From: Congeria kusceri
Lineage: Eukaryota > Mollusca > Bivalvia > Myida > Dreissenidae
Reading direction: 5' to 3'
NCBI GenBank assembly: GCA_027627225.1
Contig: CM051034.1
Span: forward strand, 6,254,858 to 6,318,857
Length of the DNA stretch: 64,000 bases
Position numbers and translations under genes: made by a program. Position 1 is the first letter of the stretch, and each line of letters opens with the position of its first letter. The notes under the pieces are model-generated. The model did not search any database and was not told where the DNA came from. It saw nothing but the letters and a program-made list of their open reading frames with translations. Shown here in pieces: positions 48,913 through 55,879 of the stretch.

Positions 48913-51900
48913 GACTACGACCACTACCACTACCACTACTAGTAGTACTACTACTACTTCTACTAAAACAAGCGACTAGTAAAACGATCAATACATGAAA
49001 GCAATCAACAAACTACAACAGGTACAATTGGATATTTGATATGTCAACTTAACCGGCGATTAGAATCTATTCGAAATCTATTAGAAAACAATTAGTTTCA
49101 AATATGCCACCCCAAATAAACGCAAAACATCCTAAAGTGTGTACTTAAATATTCATCAATATCCAATCAGTTATAATTATAAGGTCCCGGGTCATGGTCA
49201 TTTAGCGCACAATCAGGTAATTGATTTGGAATGTTTATAAATTGTTATAATTTATAAAACACTAAAGAAACCAATCGAGATGAAACATGCAATTCGAACA
49301 AGTTCGTATTATATTATAACTAGGAATGTTTATTTAGAAATTAATAAAACAACAACATGTATTTATTTCATATTTTGAATTGCCTGACAAGTAATATTAT
49401 TCAAAATTGGTGGTATATGATACATGTTTATCGTGACGTAAGTATAATATTTTATACTATAATAAACGTATTGTATCGGATAATGAAACATTGATAATGC
49501 ATCCTAACTAACGAGACTCGACACTGAGTTTTTATGACATACTACAGCATTGTCAACAAATCGATTTATATCTCAATTTTGAGAAAATATGCGCGTTGTC
49601 TTGTATTATACCCACCACTAATATCGCAACAGAAAAACAAGATTGCCAGTAACGCTCCACTGGCTTAGTAACTAAGAAGTCTGAGAGGGGAAAAGACTCT
49701 GATATGCCATATAAGGAAACTAGAAATGTGTAAACGACACGGATGTCCCCACCTATGCAGCTTTTTTCTACATGGCACCACTGTGTCAATATACATACCA
49801 ATTATTTGCAAAAGGAAAATGGTCCGTTTGTAAGGCATTTTCTAATAAATGTCTTCTCTCATTCTGAGAAGTAGGTAAAGGTACCAAATAATCCAATAAT
49901 TTTAAATGGCCCTTTGGTATGGCATTTTCTATTAAATGTCTTCTCTCATTCTGAGAAGTAGGTTAAGGTACCAAATAATCCAATAATTTAAAATGTGGAG
50001 TTCTGACAAAACATCAGTGTGACCTTGACCTTGTACCTAGGGACCTGGTTCTTGCGCGCGACACACCGTATCATCATACTAAACACTTCTGCCAAGTTCT
50101 TTGAAAATCCTTCCATGATGGACAAAATTATGCTCCGGACAGGACCTATGGCTGAAATTCTTATATCTGACATTTGACATTTAAGTGTGACCTTGACCTT
50201 GGACCTAGGGACCTGATTCTTGCTCGCCACACACCGTCTCATCATGCCTAACATTTATGCCATGTTATCTGAAAATCCTTCCATGCTGGACCAAATTAAG
50301 CTCCAGACAGTGCCTATGGTTTAAATTCTTGTATATGACCTCTGACCTTGAATTGTGACCTTGATCTTGGATCTAGAGACCTGGATCTTGCGCGCGACAC
50401 ACCGTCTCATCATGCTTGACACGTCTGCCAAGTTATATGAAAATCCTTTCATGCAGGACGAAATTATGCTCCGGACAAGAATTCGAACATACATATGTAC
50501 ATACATACGTACTTACACACAGACAGGCCAACACTATATGAGCCCCCATCATAGATGTTGGGGGCACAAAAGACTCCCACTGTGGTGGCCACGTTTTTAA
50601 CGAATCAAAATAATTTTAAGTATTTTGGTATAGTGTCATAAATAAGCAAAAATGGTTCCGCCCCTGGCAGCCATATTTTTCAACGGACCGAAAATATTTG
50701 AGCAACTTCGGTAGATAACCACACATGGAACATTTATTTAAAAAAATGAAAATCTAAACAGAATGTTTAGCAGCAAAATCCGTTTACAGATTTTTATATT
50801 TATGGTTCTGATGGCCATCTTGTGCAGCGGACTGGAACCATTTGAGCAACGTTGGCAGGCGTCCACCCAAGGATCATTTCTGTGAAGTTTCATAAAAGTC
50901 GGCCAAACGACGGACGAGCCCCCATGCCATAAGCTCACTGGCCTTCGGCCAGTGGAGTTAGAAAATGAAAACTGCACACGTAGCAAAAAATGAGCATATA
51001 ACGAAATCTTTTCTTTATTTTACGTTAAGCCATAATTATGCAAATTCTCCAACTCCAGTTAAGTACGCTCCTTAAAACGTCCGTTTTTGACGTATCGCAA
51101 ACGTTTTCTTGACAATTTATGGCTTACAACTTACTTCATACATTATTTATGTAAAATACATCTTATATACCGTATTCCTTTAAATATATCTTTCAACTGT
51201 ATAACCTTCTTTGAATTTCACAAAGTCAGCGTTTTTTTATAAAATAAAATAAGAATGAATGCTTGAATCTGATACTAGTACAGTTAATACTTCAGTACGC
51301 TATATTGTACAATTATCCGTATGTTATATTATACTTGTATCAACCCTGCATAAACAGCTCGATGTTGCATGCAGAGGATCAAGAAACGATTGCTGAATGC
51401 AATCCCTTACCGAATTTAGTTTTTTCTTACAAAGCCGATAAAGTTTTACCAACAATATACATAGATCTACCTTATGGAGTTAATAATTCAAGAATGGCTA
51501 TACTAGTATCTAAACAAAATGTATTTGATATGGTTAAACATATGACAACTCATTTTATATACATCTTCATGATACATTTAGCATTTCAAGAGTTGCTAAA
51601 AATATAATCTAAACAAAATTTATTTGAAATTGTTATATTTATATACACCTGCATCATGAATGAAGCAATTTGCTAAAACTATTATTTTACAACGAATTTA
51701 CATTTAATTGTTATACATATTTAATATTATTTTCATATGTTTATGTTGATCTTAACTATTAGTGTTTTTCCATTAAATTATTGTTTTCTCCAAAACTTAC
51801 ATCGACGTCAAATCCCCAACGTATTTCCAGCTTCTTTCGACGTTTTATGCATTTCATCTCTTCTTTAGTCTGCTTATGTTGATCACGTGAGCGTCTATAA

Positions 51901-52043
51901 AAATCTATGTTATTATTTGTAATTCCACTGTCATGTGGTAATCCCATAATCCCCAGAAACAAGTAGTTGAAGATAAAACACAAGAACGCACATCTTACCA
52001 ACGAACTCTTGCAAACTGTTTCATTCATTGTAAATTGTTTCAT
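26693..52043 (-). CDS. Matrix metalloproteinase gene (12 coding exons, 540 aa)
   Basis: Joined coding exons: 52043-51801, 41992-41892, 40525-40377, 37832-37757, 36417-36275, 32026-31886, 29900-29784, 29264-29166, 28522-28346, 27935-27799, 27426-27275, 26780-26693. Together they are 1,623 nt, in frame throughout, with a stop at 26695-26693. The product is a zinc endopeptidase of the MMP family (M10A), which cleaves extracellular matrix proteins outside the cell. Residues ~15-34 form a signal peptide core. The propeptide has the cysteine switch PRCAFPD (C142). The catalytic domain starts near 166, with H226, D228, H243 and H257 for the structural zinc. H282, H286 and H292 with E283 form the catalytic site, and the Met-turn is M300. 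A hinge of about 25 residues leads to a four-blade hemopexin domain from C347 to the terminal C540. Subfamily is not assigned. An alternative first exon lies at 63395-63637. Confidence 0.93.
26781..27274 (-). other. Intron 11
   Basis: Non-coding, GT-AG. No repeat recognised. Confidence 0.8.
27275..27426 (-). CDS. MMP exon 11: hemopexin blades 3-4
   Basis: Acceptor TTTGTTTCAG, then ADLFWEWSTVTDTVRAGYPL, QTAEYFQGLHRSPEGALRWK and DGYIYFFKRD. Donor GATAA|GTAAGT, phase 0 in and phase 2 out. 'RWKDGYIYFFK' is the canonical blade-4 strand. Confidence 0.95.
27486..27600. repeat. 21 bp minisatellite in intron 10
   Basis: Five units contain CACTCGTACCACTAATAAGA. The period is a multiple of three, so short ORFs of repeated TTNKTTR occur. 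It ends 60 bp from the acceptor of exon 11. Confidence 0.9.
27799..27935 (-). CDS. MMP exon 10: hemopexin blades 2-3
   Basis: Acceptor GTTTATTTTAG, then NTIWRYTNFDLDFGYPKEIK, DLPEVPQCATFIRDQYGITR and LFLYG. Donor ACGGG|GTAAGA, phase 1 in and phase 0 out. 'WRYTNFDLDFGYPKEIKDLP' is a typical blade junction. C444 appears unpaired. Confidence 0.94.
27947..28171. repeat. Trinucleotide run plus ~140 bp segment inverted at 44940-45080 (intron 9)
   Basis: A TAG/CAG-rich run (27947-28030) is followed by 28031-28171. That part is almost base-for-base the reverse complement of 44940-45080 (shared GGTGGTATTCGAATATTTTT and AAAACGACTACAACAACAAA). The sequence is non-coding. Such high identity suggests a recent mobile insertion or copying. 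Confidence 0.85.
28346..28522 (-). CDS. MMP exon 9: hemopexin blades 1-2
   Basis: Acceptor TTGCTTGTAG, then PDGYTYIFRKSHVTQIDQRG, KVVLTPKKVKITDVYKNGPQ and EVDAVAFLEERKKTYMFY. Donor TATA|GTAAGA, phase 1 in and phase 1 out. 'EVDAVAF' and 'KKTYMFY' are hemopexin-repeat features. A duplicate of the acceptor and first ~45 bp lies just upstream (28566-28640). Use of that acceptor (exon start 28618) would keep the frame and add 32 residues. Confidence 0.94.
28566..28640 (-). repeat. Duplicated acceptor and exon-9 start
   Basis: The minus strand reads TATGTATTGCTTGTAG then GGCCTGACGGTTATACGTAC. This repeats the true acceptor and first codons of exon 9 (PDGYTYIFRKS versus PDGYTYICRKS) about 95 bp upstream. 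The segment between is open in the exon-9 frame. Confidence 0.85.
28641..29165 (-). other. Intron 8, remainder
   Basis: Between the duplicated acceptor and the exon 8 donor I see no further structure. Confidence 0.6.
29166..29264 (-). CDS. MMP exon 8: hinge and first hemopexin cysteine
   Basis: Acceptor AATCTCTTCAAG, then PNPEARDPPYPSKELTTDAP and KVCVINMDDIEL. Donor CTCG|GTACGT, phase 1 in and phase 1 out. The proline-rich linker of ~20 residues leads to C347, the conserved cysteine that opens hemopexin blade 1. Confidence 0.93.
29370..29783 (-). repeat. Minisatellite of repeated 5' splice-site sequence after exon 7
   Basis: On the gene strand the exon ends CTGTACG|GTACGTGTT. The intron then repeats ~19-23 bp units such as TTGTACGGTAAGTGTTGTA about twenty times, decaying with distance. 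Many units contain CGGTAAGTG, a textbook donor. It is therefore a tandem expansion seeded by the exon 7 splice junction. Confidence 0.85.
29784..29900 (-). CDS. MMP exon 7: second half of the zinc site and Met-turn
   Basis: Acceptor CTGGTTTCAG, then HALGLLHSRDPRSVMYPAFV and RTNLDLSQEDIEHAQILY. Donor TACG|GTACGT, phase 1 in and phase 1 out. H286 and H292 complete HExxHxxGxxH, and SVMYP is the Met-turn. 'LSQEDIEHAQILYG' is the typical last helix of the catalytic domain. The donor is the edge of a ~20 bp minisatellite that repeats the donor sequence (29370-29783). Confidence 0.96.
29938..30196. mobile_element. MITE of the 'CACCAACCCATTCTTAGAC' family in intron 6
   Basis: The left end is ACTCACCAGCCCATTCCTAG and the right end is AAGAAAAAGGTTGGTGAATA. 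The interior has AATAAAGAATAGTATTTAAA. The better-preserved copy is 35391-35611. Confidence 0.6.
30197..30835 (-). other. Intron 6, single-copy part
   Basis: No gene or repeat recognised. The 84-codon minus ORF at 30496-30750 has no domain. Confidence 0.5.
30836..31334. mobile_element. TIR element with internal tRNA-Leu-like segment, copy 2 (intron 6)
   Basis: The ends TTTAAAGGGACTTTTTCACA and CTGTGAACAAGTCCCTTTAA are inverted. Inside, 31127-31200 has box A (GAATGGCCGAGTGGGTAACG), loop TTTTAAT and box B (GGGTTCGAAAGCC). The acceptor stem does not pair. Same architecture as 6011-6376. Confidence 0.75.
31335..31885 (-). other. Intron 6, 5' part
   Basis: AT-rich with poly-T/poly-A runs. No further feature seen. 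Confidence 0.5.
31886..32026 (-). CDS. MMP exon 6: catalytic domain up to the zinc helix
   Basis: Acceptor ACATGTTTCAG, then GVVGHAFGPGTYTISGDIHL, DTDEDWTLDVDPKSGFNLLG and VAIHEI. Donor AATAG|GTACTC, phase 1 in and phase 1 out. It includes H243 and H257 (structural zinc), the LDTDEDW calcium/strand motif, and the first half of HExxH (H282, E283). A large intronic satellite begins about 20-60 bp upstream of the acceptor. Confidence 0.96.
32045..34310. repeat. 2.3 kb satellite with 36 bp monomers and a 108 bp higher-order unit (intron 5)
   Basis: The basic 36 bp monomer contains TTGTACTACAATGTATATTG. From 32600 to 33560, three diverged monomers form a 108 bp higher-order unit (CTACAAAGTATATTG, CTGCAATGCATATTG, CTACGCGGTCTGCTG) repeated about eight times with very few differences. 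Flanks have simpler, more diverged monomers. 36 and 108 are multiples of three and the consensus has no stop, so ORFs of 572, 389 and 273 codons arise on the strand opposite the gene. They encode only repeated hydrophobic or CTT-Y peptides and lie in an intron, so I do not call them genes. Confidence 0.95.
34311..35390 (-). other. Intron 5, single-copy part
   Basis: No repeat or gene recognised. Short ORFs only. Confidence 0.5.
35391..35611. mobile_element. MITE of the 'CACCAACC' family, best copy (intron 5)
   Basis: The left end CCTGCATTCACCAACCTATT with CTTAGACTTAAG is mirrored by CTTAAGAATGGGTTGGTGAA with TACGGGCCC. About 220 bp, AT-rich, non-coding. Confidence 0.75.
35612..36274 (-). other. 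Intron 5, 5' part
   Basis: A tRNA- or SINE-like patch (36090-36180, with GCAGAACCAGTACTAAG and ATGACCTCGCAGTCGCTAAG) resembles 38050-38115, so both may be remnants of one SINE. No gene. Confidence 0.4.
36275..36417 (-). CDS. MMP exon 5: catalytic domain, structural zinc part
   Basis: Acceptor GCCTGCAG, then KTLKKAFNTWSSVTGLRFLY, TRQTPDIQIDFEHGNHGDGA and VIAFDEK. Donor AAAAG|GTGCGT, phase 2 in and phase 1 out. The AFxxWSxVTxLxF and DIxIxFxxGxHGDG motifs are characteristic of MMPs. H226 and D228 are structural-zinc ligands. Confidence 0.96.
36965..37022 (+). mobile_element. tRNA-like SINE fragment (intron 4)
   Basis: Box A-like TGTAGCGCAGCGGTTGGTAC and box B GGGTTCGATCCCT are at tRNA spacing. 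No intact cloverleaf. Confidence 0.5.
37298..37553. mobile_element. Foldback element with ~70 bp arms (intron 4)
   Basis: TTTTATTTAACTTTTTATTT then CGTGTTCCTAGTACATTA on the left faces its reverse complement AATGTACTATGAACACGAAA then TAAAAAGTTAAATAAAATGA on the right. The ~100 bp centre contains a piece of the 'AAGACCCAGGTCCATACCTG' repeat. Confidence 0.8.
37757..37832 (-). CDS. MMP exon 4: start of catalytic domain
   Basis: Acceptor TTTCATCCACAG, then PRWRRSILTWRASKYTKKIS and PLGL. Donor CCTGTG|GTAAAT, phase 1 in and phase 2 out. The W-x-x-x-x-LTW-R pattern aligns with the 'W..LTYRI' start of MMP catalytic domains. R-W-R-R at residues 167-170 also fits the furin-type RxxR pattern, so activation inside the secretory pathway is possible; it may equally be the ordinary basic start. 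Confidence 0.93.
38390..39070. repeat. Tandem-core repeat in intron 3
   Basis: Four ~160 bp units contain TGTGACCTTGACCTTG, 'TGATGGTGAACATTTCTGCC' and 'ATCCATCCAGAAATGAC'. It ends with a hairpin (CCGGTTTCACCGG then TCGGGAACTAATAAA). Related units occur at 49985-50530. Confidence 0.7.
39071..39769 (-). other. Intron 3, single-copy part
   Basis: No gene or repeat recognised apart from a short 'GCTTGGTGAATCTG' MITE end near 39260. Confidence 0.45.
39770..40376 (-). repeat. 52 bp array of exon-3 end plus 5' splice site
   Basis: About eleven to twelve units follow the exon 3 donor into the intron. On the gene strand each unit reads like the exon end (CCAATTAGACAGTTCCATTT, CTACAGATATT) followed by a donor-like GTAAGTGCTAACCCTTATTC. 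Units differ at the donor: GTAAGT, GTACGT, GTATGC, GTAAGC. The unit is 52 bp, so it is not frame-preserving. Confidence 0.9.
40377..40525 (-). CDS. MMP exon 3: propeptide with cysteine switch
   Basis: Acceptor TTTTCAG, then LYQEFFGLKATGRLNKKTVK, VMKEPRCAFPDQREDDP and YSPIRQFHFYRY. The donor is TATT|GTAAGT, phase 2 in and phase 1 out. PRCAFPD is the cysteine switch that keeps the catalytic zinc latent; the family consensus is PRCG[VN]PD, so Gly and the next residue are replaced. The last ~38 bp and the donor are the seed of the 52 bp array at 39770-40376. Read-through past the donor meets TGA at once. Confidence 0.95.
40526..41891 (-). other. Intron 2
   Basis: No gene. The part near 41780 has GACGCAGACGCAGACG and 'TCGAAAAGGCGAGCTAAAAA', the 3' end of a tandem-core element. 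Otherwise single-copy. Confidence 0.5.
41892..41992 (-). CDS. MMP exon 2: propeptide start
   Basis: The acceptor CTTGTTTCAG is followed by EYLEKYGYLRTIPEEISHRK, then IQVHSKLDRKHAI. The donor is CATCAG|GTAATG, phase 0 in and phase 2 out. The YLxxYGYL sequence is the classic beginning of the MMP propeptide (peptidoglycan-binding-like fold). It lies about 300 bp outside the duplicated segment and so is present once. Confidence 0.95.
44285..44745. repeat. 40 bp minisatellite (copy A only)
   Basis: About ten units contain CACTCGGAGAACGCAGTGTA then ACAGTCATGAAGTAGAAAA. The corresponding place in copy B (55800-55840) has a single unit (ACAATCGGAGAACGCAGTGA), so the array grew after the duplication or was lost in B. 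ORFs on the minus strand are repeat products. Confidence 0.85.
44746..45360. repeat. Insertion in copy A with inverted copy of intron-9 segment and TAC/ACC runs
   Basis: Absent from copy B. It contains 44940-45080 (inverse of 28031-28171) followed by TAC, CTG, AAC and ACC trinucleotide runs to 45355. A 68-codon ORF (44771-44977) begins MDLDGDLDGDPHHHRALMSA and overlaps the segment; I cannot assign it. Confidence 0.7.
46070..47125 (+). mobile_element. Tandem-core element inserted in copy A
   Basis: It starts AAGAGCTGTCAGAGGACAGC and ends TCGAATAGTCGAGCTAAAAA. Perfect 16 bp subterminal inverted repeat GCTCGACTATTCGAAG (46090-46105) and its complement (47105-47120). About five ~180 bp core units are followed by a GGGCGCCGACGCCGACGCCG segment. 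Copy B has the near-empty site at ~58708-58715, which fixes the boundaries and shows the element moves as a unit. Confidence 0.88.
48790..48965. repeat. TAC/ACC trinucleotide run, copy A
   Basis: Short run (GCTACTGCTGCAGATATTAC, then repeated TAC). Its counterpart in copy B (61100-61816) is several times longer. Confidence 0.9.
49690..50960. repeat. Repeat cluster in copy A, apparently absent from copy B
   Basis: It contains a start like 16878 (GTAAACGACACGGATGTCCC), two ~110 bp units (GTCTTCTCTCATTCTGAGAA), three ~170 bp units with GACCTTGACCTTGGACCTAG ending in the hairpin GCCCCCATCATAGATGTTGG/GGGC, and a 'GGCCATATTTTTCAACGGAC' unit ending CACTGGCCTTCGGCCAGTGG. Confidence 0.7.
51801..52043 (-). 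CDS. MMP exon 1A: signal peptide and N-terminus (81 codons)
   Basis: It starts MKQFTMNETVCKSSL, followed by the hydrophobic core AFLCFIFNYLFLGIMG (about residues 19-34). A hydrophilic, very basic stretch includes DFYRRSRDQHKQTKEE and KRRKK. It ends WGFDVD at a GAT|GTAAGT donor, phase 0. It joins exon 2 (EYLEKYGYL) exactly. M6 is an alternative start, because the TATA-like motif is only ~31 nt from the first ATG. The 81-codon length is unusually long for the sequence before the YLxxYGYL propeptide motif. Paralogue: 63395-63637. Confidence 0.88.
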
Positions 52044-52073
52044 TTCCACATTTTGACTATTTTGAGATACACA

Positions 52074-52082
52074 CTATTTATA
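52074..52082 (-). promoter_or_regulatory. TATA-like motif upstream of exon 1A
   Basis: TATAAATAG on the gene strand, 31 nt before the first ATG. It is conserved at the same place in copy B. A TATA-driven start ~30 nt downstream would leave almost no 5' UTR, or favour the second ATG (M6). Confidence 0.5.
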
Positions 52083-52434
52083 CATCAAATAAAATTATCT
52101 CAAAAATCAGTTTAATACACAATTTAATACAAAATGAATTTACAATTTACAAAGTGTTTTTCACAATACATAATTATGTACGGTTCATTTGCGCCAAATT
52201 AAGTGAATTTAAGACATAATAACGAAGTTTAAATAAAAGTGTTATAAATATCCCATTCGCAAATAAAAAAAAACACGGCTCTATTTGAGTTATAACAGCG
52301 GAACTGTGTTTTAACCGTCCAACATCCAAAATAATACTTCATCGCGTTTGTTCGTGCTAAGTCCAAGTAATTCCAAACGCGTTGCGTAGATCAGATGCGG
52401 GCTATACGAGACCCACTGTTCACTGGTTGGACAT

Positions 52435-53156
52435 ACGTTATAAGCCTTCGCTCGACTGTCTCGACTGATACTTTGATAGATAAACTACCTTCGCGTTTCA
52501 AATGTCATACCTGTTGCAAGAAGACGAACATATGGAAGGTACATGCTATCAAAAAAACCTCACAATTTACCTACAATTTAATCATACAGCCGTTAACAAA
52601 TATTTAGACCTACATTCGATTTTACATTTAATTTAATCTGTTCTGCTTAGCATCTGTTTGTGTTTATTGTATTTACACGTGCACGCATTGTTTAAGATAT
52701 TTTAGTTGATAATTTCTTTAAATCAACGATTCTCATTCCATTTGCCATCTGTATATGATACATGCATATTGTTATTCAAACAACTAAATTGGGTTATTCC
52801 CCTTAAGAATGCCTTTTTTACGTGGAATAGCACGATAAATTACAAAAACATGCGTATACCTTTGCTCTCTTATTTCATTAATATTACATTGTAAAACCTA
52901 TAGGATGTGAAAGCGTAATCAAACGTCAATGAATGTCAAATGATGAGTTAATGAAGTTACTTTACATAAACATATTAAACACACACGTAAAATCTGTCCA
53001 AAACTATCATACGTATTGGACGGATTTTTGACTGACAGAATATATGTATTTTTTATATGGAACAACTGCATATGCAATGACATGAGATAACATCGTTTCA
53101 CAAAATCGAAAACAATAAAGAAATAAACATGTTCCTGACACATTCTTTGCTGAATC
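52435..53156. other. Spacer between the two segmental copies
   Basis: Single-copy within the window. The matching part of copy B would lie beyond the right edge. No gene seen; the ORFs are short and AT-rich. Confidence 0.5.
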
Positions 53157-53559
53157 AATAGTTTACTCCAAAGCTGTATTATTTTCTCCTAGAATTAAGA
53201 GAATGATACTTATTTCTCGAAAGTTCATATTCATTTAAGGGCAAGTACATAATTATGTTGTAAGCGTTTATTCATGATATTGAAGCAAAATACGAGTATA
53301 TATTGCGTTGTGCCGTTTTTTTGCGTAGCCGTGTGAGATTTAAGAAGGAAAATTATAATGTATGAAGACACTGCGTCAGAAAGAAGAAATACCATTGCAG
53401 CTCAACGCGTTTTGCCAAGGTTTGTAGATATACATATTTTTATTTGATTGAGAATTCGCACATGTATTAGGATTAAACGAACTTAACATAAGCAACATCT
53501 GTGATGGAGCCCATAATAAAACACTAGAAATCTTATTATAATAGAACAGCACGTACTAA

Positions 53560-54050
53560 GTACACCAAATGCACCCGCAGTTCATCGACTTTGTAATGCA
53601 TTCACGAAATGCACCCGCAGTTCATCGACTTTGTAATGCATTCATGAAATGCACCCGCAGTTCATCGACTTTGTAATGCATTCACGAAATGCACCCGAAG
53701 TTCATCGACTTTGTAATGCATTCACGAAATGCACCCGCAGTTCATCGACTTTGTAATGCATTCACGAAATGCACCCGCAGTTCATCGACTTTGTAATGCA
53801 TTCACGAAATGCACCCGCAGTTCATCGACTTTGTAATGCATTCACGAAATGCACCCGCAGTTCATCGACTTTGTAATGCATTCACGAAAATTAACTCATA
53901 ATTAATCGACTTTGTTATACATTCACGAAATGCACCCGCAGTTCATCGACTTTGTAATGCATTCACGAAAATTAACTCATAATTAATCGACTTTGTAATA
54001 CATTTACGAAATGCACACATAATTCATCGACTTTGTAATGCATTCACAAA
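53560..54050. repeat. 40 bp minisatellite in copy B
   Basis: Nine to twelve units (AAATGCACCCGCAGTTCATC, GACTTTGTAATGCATTCACG), the last ones degenerate. Copy A has one unit at 42705-42755. Confidence 0.92.
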
Positions 54051-54244
54051 ATGCGCAGCGATTTGATTAATAAGACATACAAGTGATATTTTAGGCTTCT
54101 TTATGTTTTCTTCAACCTCCTTGTTTCATTTGCGCAGCAGATGTGAGCAGTGAGCGCATGTATTATGTCGCGCGTACTGATTTATAGTTCACGAATTTAT
54201 TACTTTTATGACAAAAATATTCATTAACAAAATGACTTGTGCCT

Positions 54245-54992
54245 CATTTGCATTTATGTGCTACTAATACAACTATCCTAATGGTTTCATTTATGTGCTA
54301 CCAATACAACTATCCTAATGGTTTCATTTATGTGCTACTAATACAACTATCCTAATGGTTTCATTTATGTGCTACTAATACAACTATCCTAATGGTTTCA
54401 TTTATGTGCTACTAATACAACTATCCTAATGGTTTCATTTATGTGCTACTAATACAACTATCCTAATGGTTTCATTTATGTTCTACTAATACAACTATCC
54501 TAATGGTTTCATTTATGTGCTACTAACACAACTATCCTAATGGTTTCATTTATGTGCTACTAACACAACTATCCTAATGGTTTCATTTATGTGCTACTAA
54601 CACAACTATCCTAATGGTTTCATTTATGTGCTACCAATACAACTATCCTAATGGTTTCATTTATGTGCTACTAACACAACTATCCTAATGGTTTCATTTA
54701 TGTGCTACTAATACAACTATCCTAATGGTTTCATTTATGTGCTACTAACACAACTATCCTAATGGTTTCATTTATGTGCTACTAATACAACTATCCTAAT
54801 GGTTTCATTTATGTGCTACTAACACAACTATCCTAATGGTTTCATTTATGTGCTACTAACACAACTATCCTAATGGTTTCATTTATGTGCTACTAATACA
54901 ACTATCCTAATGGTTTCATTTATGTGCTACTAACACAACTATCCTAATGGTTTCATTTATGTGCTACTAATACAACTATCCTAATGGTTTCA
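54245..54992. repeat. 37 bp minisatellite in copy B
   Basis: About twenty units (GTGCTACTAATACAACTATC, CTAATGGTTTCATTTAT), almost identical. Variation is mostly AATAC versus AACAC and TACTA versus TACCA. In copy A the two ends of the unit (ATGTGCTAATAAT near 42953 and AAACTATCCTAATG near 43207) are separated by about 250 bp. Confidence 0.95.
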
Positions 54993-55375
54993 TTTTGGGT
55001 AATTTCTTAAATTCTAAAAGAATATTTGATAACATGATAAAGGCACTGCGACTTGAAATTGCATTTTCCATCAATGGCGATACCTAATAATAGTGTACAT
55101 AATTTGTTTTGCTGCAGTTATTATGCCTGCATTCCTATTCTAAAAGTGCAAGACTGCAAACGTCGATGAACACAAGTGCAAAGGAATTATCACCACGACA
55201 AAATAAAAAACAGTGCATTTTTTCGGCATGTCGATATCTTGTGACTGTGGCTAGTTGGCGTAGTGAGTTATTATTTAAGATATTATTTTTTGGATTGTTC
55301 GCCGTATTCAACAGTATTTCAGTCATATAACGGCGGTCAGTTAACCTATTCACACTTGTCCTGTGTAAGCTGGTT

Positions 55376-55567
55376 TACCAGTAGTAAGTGCACATACCTA
55401 TGCAAGTAACTGACAACTGCCCTACTTGAATCAGATGTAGGGGGAGAATGGCCGTAGAAATAATTTCATGACCAATCTCCACACAAGTTAGGTGGCCGGG
55501 TTGGGAATCGAACCCGCGACCCTCTGATTTGTAGTCCAGCGCTCTACCAAATGAGCTAGCGATAATT
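55376..55567 (-). mobile_element. tRNA-derived SINE, copy 2
   Basis: Minus-strand box A GCTCATTTGGTAGAGCGCTG and box B GGGTTCGATTCCC (good consensus), anticodon position GTA-like after GGACTACA. The body matches 2127-2320 (GGAGAATGGCCGTAGAAATA inverted). Copy A lacks it, so it inserted after the duplication. Confidence 0.85.
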
Positions 55568-55879
55568 TGCTTCAAACACTTGTCAAAGTTATCTTTGACG
55601 GTATCAGCGGTTTAATCTACGAAATCAATTGCATAGTTTTGCTCAGAGTAAGTGATTGTTTTAAAGAAACCCAATATGACAAGCAGAGTGAGTGCATATT
55701 AAGTGCGAGTTCACGGTTGACGAAAAGGCTAATTTAGCAAACATTGCTTTGTAGTATTTTTTTTTATCAGATTAGATTTTTTTATGAGTGTGTGGTTAAC
55801 TTACTATAAAACAATCGGAGAACGCAGTGAACCAGTCTAATAATAATAATAATAAAAGCTAAAGCGAATACATGCTATA

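Larger units (their letters stand above)
42306..52434. repeat. Segmental duplication copy A (contains MMP exon 1A)
   Basis: Collinear with 53157-64000. Anchors: 42306 with 53157, 42700-42940 with 53540-54260, 43290-43400 with 55050-55170, 44160-44240 with 55570-55655, 45475-45900 with 58130-58560, 47128 with 58711, 48160-48630 with 60465-60930 (including 60 identical bases at 48181-48240), 48985-49240 with 61830-62080, 51050-51240 with 62560-62750, 51795-52434 with 63389-64000. Copy-specific differences are mostly repeat insertions and array growth. Confidence 0.9.

Noticed and set aside
51263..51607. 114-codon plus-strand ORF in copy A
   Set aside because: Not conserved in copy B at the matching place and no recognisable domain; likely chance.
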